Source of the DNA: an uncultured Clostridia bacterium
GTDB lineage: Bacteria > Bacillota > Clostridia > Christensenellales > Borkfalkiaceae
Direction: 5' to 3'
Length of the DNA: 64,000 nt
NCBI GenBank assembly: GCA_947626935.1
Contig: CANQUD010000003.1
Coordinates: forward strand, 1 to 64,000
Positions 59,179 to 64,000 of the stretch are shown here, piece after piece. The position numbers were made by a program, and so were the translations under genes. Under the pieces are notes generated by a model. That model did not search any database and was not told the DNA's origin. It saw only the letters and a program-made list of their open reading frames with translations. Every line of letters starts with the position of its first letter. Position 1 is the stretch's first letter.

Positions 59179-62100
59179 ATGACGAACATCATCGGCGCGA
59201 AAACCCTCCGCGACGCCCTCTCGGAGCTTGAGAAGCTCATTCAAAGCGGGGAAGAACGGGGAGAGCGCATCACCGTCTTTTGCGAGGACAAACTGACCCT
59301 CTTGGCGGAGCGGGCAGCCGTTTCGCATGCAAGGGGAACTTTTTTGACGGAAGTCACGACGTTCGCCCGCTTTCTCAAGGGGGAAGGACCCATCTTGAGC
59401 AAGCAGGGGTCTGTCATGGCGGTCTCTTCCATTCTGTCCGAATACGCTTCCTCGCTCAAATGCTTTAAGAAGAGCGCGGCGCAGGCGGTCTACGAGACGA
59501 TCGCCCAGCTCCTCTCTTCCCGTGCCGATGCGGAGATGCTGAAGATGAGCGCCGAGGAGACGGAAGGAATGCTCTCGGGCAAGCTCTCCGACCTCTCCTT
59601 CGTGCTCGGAAAGTATGAAGAATTTCTCAAGGAACGGGGACTCTTCGACGAAAACGGCTATCTTGCGCTCCTGCCCGAAAAGATCGGGGAGACGGCGCGG
59701 GGCAGGCACATCGTCTTTTTCGCTTTCCCTTCCTTCACCCGTCAGGCGATGGAAGGGGTGCGGGCGGCGCTCCTCAACGGCGGGCAGGTGACGGGGATCT
59801 TCCTTGCGGGAGAGGGCGGCGCCTACACGAACGAGGCGATCGACGCCTTCACGCATGCCGCAAGGGAACTCGGACCCGTTCAGACCGTCACGGCGGAGAG
59901 CAGTCTCGAAGGGGACGCCGCTTTCCTCGCCGCGGGACTCTTCTCTCCCGAAGTCTACGGGAAGGAGAAGGAAACGCGGGAGCACATCCATCTCTTCCGC
60001 GCCTCCGACGAGGGGGACGAGCTGGAACGGGTGTGCGCTCTCATCAAGATGCATGCCGCCGAGGGGCTTCGCTACCGCGACTTCGCCGTGCTCCTTTCCG
60101 ACCGTGACAGATTTCTCCCCGCGGAGCGCATGTTCTCCGACTACGGCATTCCCTTCTTCTCGGACAGAAAGCGTCCCTTCTCCGAACATCCCTTCTGCCG
60201 CTTTGCGCTCGACATTCTCTCCTGCGTCCATGACGGCGGGCAGCCCGATTCGGTGGACGCCGTCCTCTCTTCCGTCTATTTCGGACATGCGGACGACTAT
60301 CGCAATTATCTCCTGAAATTCGGCGGCTTCCGCGGGGCGGTGAACCGCGAGATCAAGGACGGCGACGCGCTCAAGGGATACGACAGGGCGTCCCTTACGG
60401 AAAAGCGGGACAAGCTCCGCGCATGTCTTGCCCTCTTCCCGCGGGAAGGAAAGGGCAAGAAGTTCGTCGAAGGGATCAAGTCCCTCTATGAACTTGTCGG
60501 GGGAGACAAGGTCACGGACACCCTTGCGGAGAAGTTCGAGGGGGCGGAGCGGGAGTTTCTCGACGTCACGCCCCTCACTGCGATCCTCGACGAGACGGAA
60601 GCGCTTGCGGGGGAAGAGAGATTTACCGCCCGCGAGTTCATGAATGTCTTTGAGAGCGGACTCTCGGCGCTCGAGATCGCGATGATCCCGCAGTCTGCCG
60701 ACGCCGTCTTTTTGGGGGACGCCACGGAGAGCAAGTTCGACACCGTTCCCGTCCTCTTCTGCCTCGGGGCGGACGAGTCGCTCCCCCGCACTTCCAACGA
60801 TACAGCCGTCATCACCGACAGCGAGATCAAGCGGTTAAAGACCCTCTCCGTCGAGATCGAACCGCAGATCGACGTCGTCAACCGCCGTGCAAAGGAGAGC
60901 CTCTATCTCAACCTCTGCTCCTTCGGGCAGGAGCTTTATGTCGGCTGTCCCCTGCGCATCAAGGGGGAAGAGGCGCGGCGCGGAGAGGCGTATCTGCACA
61001 TCGAGCGCATGGTCAAGGAAAGTTCTCTTCCGCGGTACGGCGTCTCCATGTGCTGCGAGCGCGGACCCGCGTTCCGCACTCTCTTGCGGCTTCGGCAGCA
61101 GATCGCGGACGGCAGAGGGGACAGGGAGAGCAAAATTTCCGAAGAGTTCTGTTCCCTCAAGCGCATGCTCGAGGAGAAAGAGGGGGAAGAGACGGTCTCC
61201 CGTCTCCTCTACGGCGGGAAGAAGGAGAGAGGGGAACACCTCAAGGATCTCCTCTTCCGCGGACAGATCTCCCCGAGCCTTCTCGAGAGCTACTTCAGCT
61301 GTCCCTATCGGAGCTTTGCGGAGCACGGACTCAAGATCCGCGAGCGGGAAGAGCGCAGCGCTCTCTACACCGACACGGGGTCCTTCGTGCATGCCGTGCT
61401 CGAACAGGTCGCCCCGCAGTTCAACGACCTCGAGAGCGAAGAGGCGTGCAAAACGCTCGCCGAGAGGACAGCGCGGGACCTTCTCTCCTCTCCTCGCTAC
61501 GCCTTTTTGACGGACACGGGCGCGGGAGCGTACACGGGGGAGCGCCTCGTCAAGGAATGCGGCGCCGTGACGGCGGCATGTTACCGCCAGCTGCGCTTTT
61601 CGTCCTTCCGCGTGCTCTCCACCGAGGAAGAAATTTCCCTTCCCGCCATCGGGCTGAAGGGCAGGACGGACCGCATCGACGTCTCGGACGGATATGTCCG
61701 CATCATCGACTACAAGACGGGGGACATCGACGACAGGGCGGGCGCCTACTACACGGGCAGAAAGCTGCAGCTCGAACTCTATCTCCTCGCCGCCTCGGAG
61801 GGAAAGACCCCCGCGGGCGCCTTCTACTTCCCCGCACAGGAGACCTTCACGGCAGAGGGGGAGGAACCCTTCCGCATGAAGGGATTCTTCGTCAAGGACG
61901 ACGAGGTCCTCTCCCGCATGGACGCCCTGCGCACCGAGGGGAAGAGCACCTTCTTCGAGGGGGGCGGAAGGTCGGAAAAGGGACTTCCGCAGGAAGATTT
62001 CAACGATTTCCTCAACTATGCGCTCCTCGTCTCGGGGAAGGCGATCGGCGAGATGACGGAAGGCAATCTTGCGCCGTCCCCCTACGACGGGGCGTGCGAC

Positions 62101-62211
62101 TACTGTAAATTCAAGGGAATGTGCGGATTTTCGGGGGAGACGAGGAAGGAATCTTCCGTCTCCTGCGCACAGATCGCCGCCGTCGTCAAGGCGGAAAGGG
62201 GGGAAGAATGA
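59179..62211 (+). CDS. addB: ATP-dependent helicase/nuclease AddB
   Basis: 1010 residues, the second nuclease subunit of the AddAB double-strand-break resection machine. The C-terminal RecB-like nuclease has GRTDRIDVSDGYVRIIDYKTG (Asp844, Lys846). The four cysteines of the Fe-S staple are Cys708 (YFSCPYRSF) and Cys973, Cys976, Cys982 (CDYCKFKGMC). The helicase-like N-terminal half has no Walker A motif at the usual place, so this copy may not bind ATP there, unlike Bacillus AddB. CAGGTGAAGG precedes the start. The stop overlaps addA (ATGA). Confidence 0.9.
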   Translation: MTNIIGAKTLRDALSELEKLIQSGEERGERITVFCEDKLTLLAERAAVSHARGTFLTEVTTFARFLKGEGPILSKQGSVMAVSSILSEYASSLKCFKKSAAQAVYETIAQLLSSRADAEMLKMSAEETEGMLSGKLSDLSFVLGKYEEFLKERGLFDENGYLALLPEKIGETARGRHIVFFAFPSFTRQAMEGVRAALLNGGQVTGIFLAGEGGAYTNEAIDAFTHAARELGPVQTVTAESSLEGDAAFLAAGLFSPEVYGKEKETREHIHLFRASDEGDELERVCALIKMHAAEGLRYRDFAVLLSDRDRFLPAERMFSDYGIPFFSDRKRPFSEHPFCRFALDILSCVHDGGQPDSVDAVLSSVYFGHADDYRNYLLKFGGFRGAVNREIKDGDALKGYDRASLTEKRDKLRACLALFPREGKGKKFVEGIKSLYELVGGDKVTDTLAEKFEGAEREFLDVTPLTAILDETEALAGEERFTAREFMNVFESGLSALEIAMIPQSADAVFLGDATESKFDTVPVLFCLGADESLPRTSNDTAVITDSEIKRLKTLSVEIEPQIDVVNRRAKESLYLNLCSFGQELYVGCPLRIKGEEARRGEAYLHIERMVKESSLPRYGVSMCCERGPAFRTLLRLRQQIADGRGDRESKISEEFCSLKRMLEEKEGEETVSRLLYGGKKERGEHLKDLLFRGQISPSLLESYFSCPYRSFAEHGLKIREREERSALYTDTGSFVHAVLEQVAPQFNDLESEEACKTLAERTARDLLSSPRYAFLTDTGAGAYTGERLVKECGAVTAACYRQLRFSSFRVLSTEEEISLPAIGLKGRTDRIDVSDGYVRIIDYKTGDIDDRAGAYYTGRKLQLELYLLAASEGKTPAGAFYFPAQETFTAEGEEPFRMKGFFVKDDEVLSRMDALRTEGKSTFFEGGGRSEKGLPQEDFNDFLNYALLVSGKAIGEMTEGNLAPSPYDGACDYCKFKGMCGFSGETRKESSVSCAQIAAVVKAERGEE

Positions 62212-64000
62212 CCTTCACGAACGAACAACAGGCTGCGATCGACAGACGCGGCAAGGTCATCGTCTCCGCGGCGGCGGGGAGCGGAAAGACGGCAGTCATG
62301 ATCGAACGGCTCGTCTCCCTCATTCTCTCGGGGACGGACGTCCGTCAGGTGCTCGCGCTCACCTTTACAAACAAGGCGGCGGCGCAGATGCGGGACAGGC
62401 TCCGCACGGCGCTCTCCGAGCGGCTCGTCTCTTCCGAAGGCGCGGAGCGGGAACGCCTCAAGGAACAGCTCTCTGCCCTGCCCCTTGCCGAGATCGGCAC
62501 CATTCACGCCTTTTGCGGCAGGCTCGTGCGGACGGACTTCTTCCTCTGCGACGCCGACGCTTCCTTCCGCATCATCTCCCCCGACGACGCCGAGGGGGCG
62601 ACCCTCAAGAGCCGCGCCGCCGAGATCGTGTTCGAAGAGGCGTACGAAAGGGGGGATGAGGACTTTTTGTCCCTGCTCTCCGTCTACTTCCGCAAGAAGA
62701 AGGATACCCGCCTCAAGAGCATCGTGACGGGACTCTATTCCGCCGTCCGCGAGCAGATCGGCTACAGGGAAATGCTCGAAAACATTCCCCCGAAATTCGA
62801 CGACGCCTGCGCATTTTTGGCATATGGGTACCAAAAAACGCTGGACTTCCTCATGGAAAATCTCGAGGGCATGCGGGAATATTTTGCCGAAAACAAGCGG
62901 GCTGCCGCCGTCCTCAACGACGTCGTCGCGGCATGCTCCGCCCTTTCGGGAAAGACCCTCTTTCTCATGCGCGAGGCGGCGCTCTCTCCCCTCAAGATCG
63001 GCACCATGCCGCCCATGACCAAGGCGGAAGGGGAAACGCTCCGCCGTCTCCGCTTTCTCTCGGGCGCGAGCAAGAAGATCAAGGAGATCTATACGGAACT
63101 GCGCGAATTTGCCCCCGAGGAGACGGAACGGGAGCGGAACGCACAGGCGGAGAGCACTGCGCGGGCGATCGCGTCCCTCGTTCTCCGCTTCGACGAGCAA
63201 TATACGCTCCTGAAAAGGGACGCAAACGTGCTCGACTACAACGACCTCGAGCATCTTGCCCTCAAGGTCCTCTCGGACGGGGAAGCCCTCGCCGCCCTCA
63301 AGTCCCGCTTCACCCATATCTTTGTGGACGAATATCAGGACGTCAACCGCGTGCAGGAACGCATTCTTTCCCTGCTCTCGGGGGAGGAAGTGTTCCTCGT
63401 CGGGGACAGCAAGCAGGCGATCTACGGCTTCCGCGGCAGCAATTCTGCATTTTTCGAGGAAAAGAGAAGGGCATTCCGCGCGGACGGGGGAGACTTGTCC
63501 CTCGATCGGAACTTCCGCTCGGCGGAAAACGTCCTCTCCGCCGTCAACCGCGTGTTCTCCGCCATAGACCCCCGCTATGCGCCCATGGTCGGCGGCGACC
63601 GCTACGACGGCGACCGCGGCGAAGTGAAATTTCACAGGATCGAGCGGGAAAAGACAGAGGAACCCCCGCGCGGCGTCTATTCCGTTCTCAACGGCAGAGA
63701 AGAGAAAAAAATCGACGAAATCGCGGCATATGTTGCGGATCTCATCGAGGAAGAGGTCTCCTCGACTTTCCGCGACGCCGACAAAAAGGACGAAAAAATT
63801 CGGAAAGTGGAGTTTTCAGACATCGCCGTGCTCGTCAGGAAGCACTCGGGTGGCATGGAGAAGATCGTGCGTGAACTCAACCGCCGCGACATTCCCGTCT
63901 CGTCCGCTTCCGCCGTCAACATCTGCGACTTTGCGGAAGCGCGGCTCCTCATCGACTGGCTTTCCCTCATCGACAACGCCGAGCAGGACGCTCCGCTCGG
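62208..64000 (+). CDS. addA: ATP-dependent helicase/nuclease AddA, N-terminal part (cut by window end)
   Basis: 597 codons are present and the frame is open to the last base. UvrD/Rep-type helicase motifs: TNEQQAAIDRRGKVIVSAAAG with Walker A AAAGSGKT (21-28), ALTFTNKAAAQMRDRL (Ia), IGTIHAFCGRLVR, YNDLEHLAL, VDEYQDVN (II), VGDSKQAIYGFRGS (III) and LDRNFRSAENVL (IV). The C-terminal helicase motifs and nuclease domain lie beyond the window. It is translated in coupling with addB. Confidence 0.95.
   Translation, partial: MTFTNEQQAAIDRRGKVIVSAAAGSGKTAVMIERLVSLILSGTDVRQVLALTFTNKAAAQMRDRLRTALSERLVSSEGAERERLKEQLSALPLAEIGTIHAFCGRLVRTDFFLCDADASFRIISPDDAEGATLKSRAAEIVFEEAYERGDEDFLSLLSVYFRKKKDTRLKSIVTGLYSAVREQIGYREMLENIPPKFDDACAFLAYGYQKTLDFLMENLEGMREYFAENKRAAAVLNDVVAACSALSGKTLFLMREAALSPLKIGTMPPMTKAEGETLRRLRFLSGASKKIKEIYTELREFAPEETERERNAQAESTARAIASLVLRFDEQYTLLKRDANVLDYNDLEHLALKVLSDGEALAALKSRFTHIFVDEYQDVNRVQERILSLLSGEEVFLVGDSKQAIYGFRGSNSAFFEEKRRAFRADGGDLSLDRNFRSAENVLSAVNRVFSAIDPRYAPMVGGDRYDGDRGEVKFHRIEREKTEEPPRGVYSVLNGREEKKIDEIAAYVADLIEEEVSSTFRDADKKDEKIRKVEFSDIAVLVRKHSGGMEKIVRELNRRDIPVSSASAVNICDFAEARLLIDWLSLIDNAEQDAPL

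Overview
The window looks like a chromosomal segment of a GC-rich member of the Bacillota, probably an uncultured clostridial lineage. The evidence is the gene set (AddAB, TrmFO, DprA, HslUV with an N-terminal Thr-Thr HslV, VanW, a SpoIIE-type PP2C phosphatase), the strong AGGAGG-like ribosome sites, many lipobox lipoproteins, and no outer-membrane genes. The lineage is inferred from gene content by eye, not from a search.

Layout. 448-13824 (+) encodes surface proteins: an HtrA-like lipoprotein protease, a CxxC-ladder lipoprotein ending in a thioredoxin fold, two very large repeat lipoproteins, a membrane protein with a CD1871A-like CxxC tail, and a polyferredoxin fused to a TlpA-type thioredoxin. 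14452-26454 (-) holds a small lipoprotein, iscS-iscU-rrf2, rpsF-ssb-rpsR, a 1211-residue membrane-anchored repeat protein, rmuC and the CCA-adding enzyme. 26578-28495 (+) holds a lipid kinase and a PAS-PP2C phosphatase. 28671-37016 (+) is a three-gene beta-glucan locus: a GH16 lipoprotein, a multi-module carbohydrate-binding lipoprotein and a permuted, membrane-anchored GH3. 37207-40973 (-) is mnmG and dnaA. From 41099 nearly everything is +: recF, a PHP phosphatase, vanW, rplS, a GT-C-like membrane protein, comM-dprA-topA-trmFO-hslV-hslU, hisS-trxA and addB-addA, the last cut by the window end.

All housekeeping genes point away from the 125-bp gap between divergent dnaA and recF. Only surface and accessory genes break the rule. 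This suggests that the replication origin is at or very near 41.0 kb.

The most unusual feature is a set of intergenic islands at 1-300, 3488-4080, 13825-14400, 17285-17905, 19205-19640, 24617-25090, 37058-37190, 39190-39635, 44230-44760 and 55624-56390. Each is a mosaic of short hairpin-rich repeat families, called A, B, C, D, E, F, G, H and I here. Copies keep their stems while bases change in pairs, elements are nested inside one another, and some A copies begin right after a stop codon. One F-family copy lies inside mnmG and is translated in frame, adding about 31 residues to the enzyme. No transposase, CRISPR array, tRNA or rRNA was seen.
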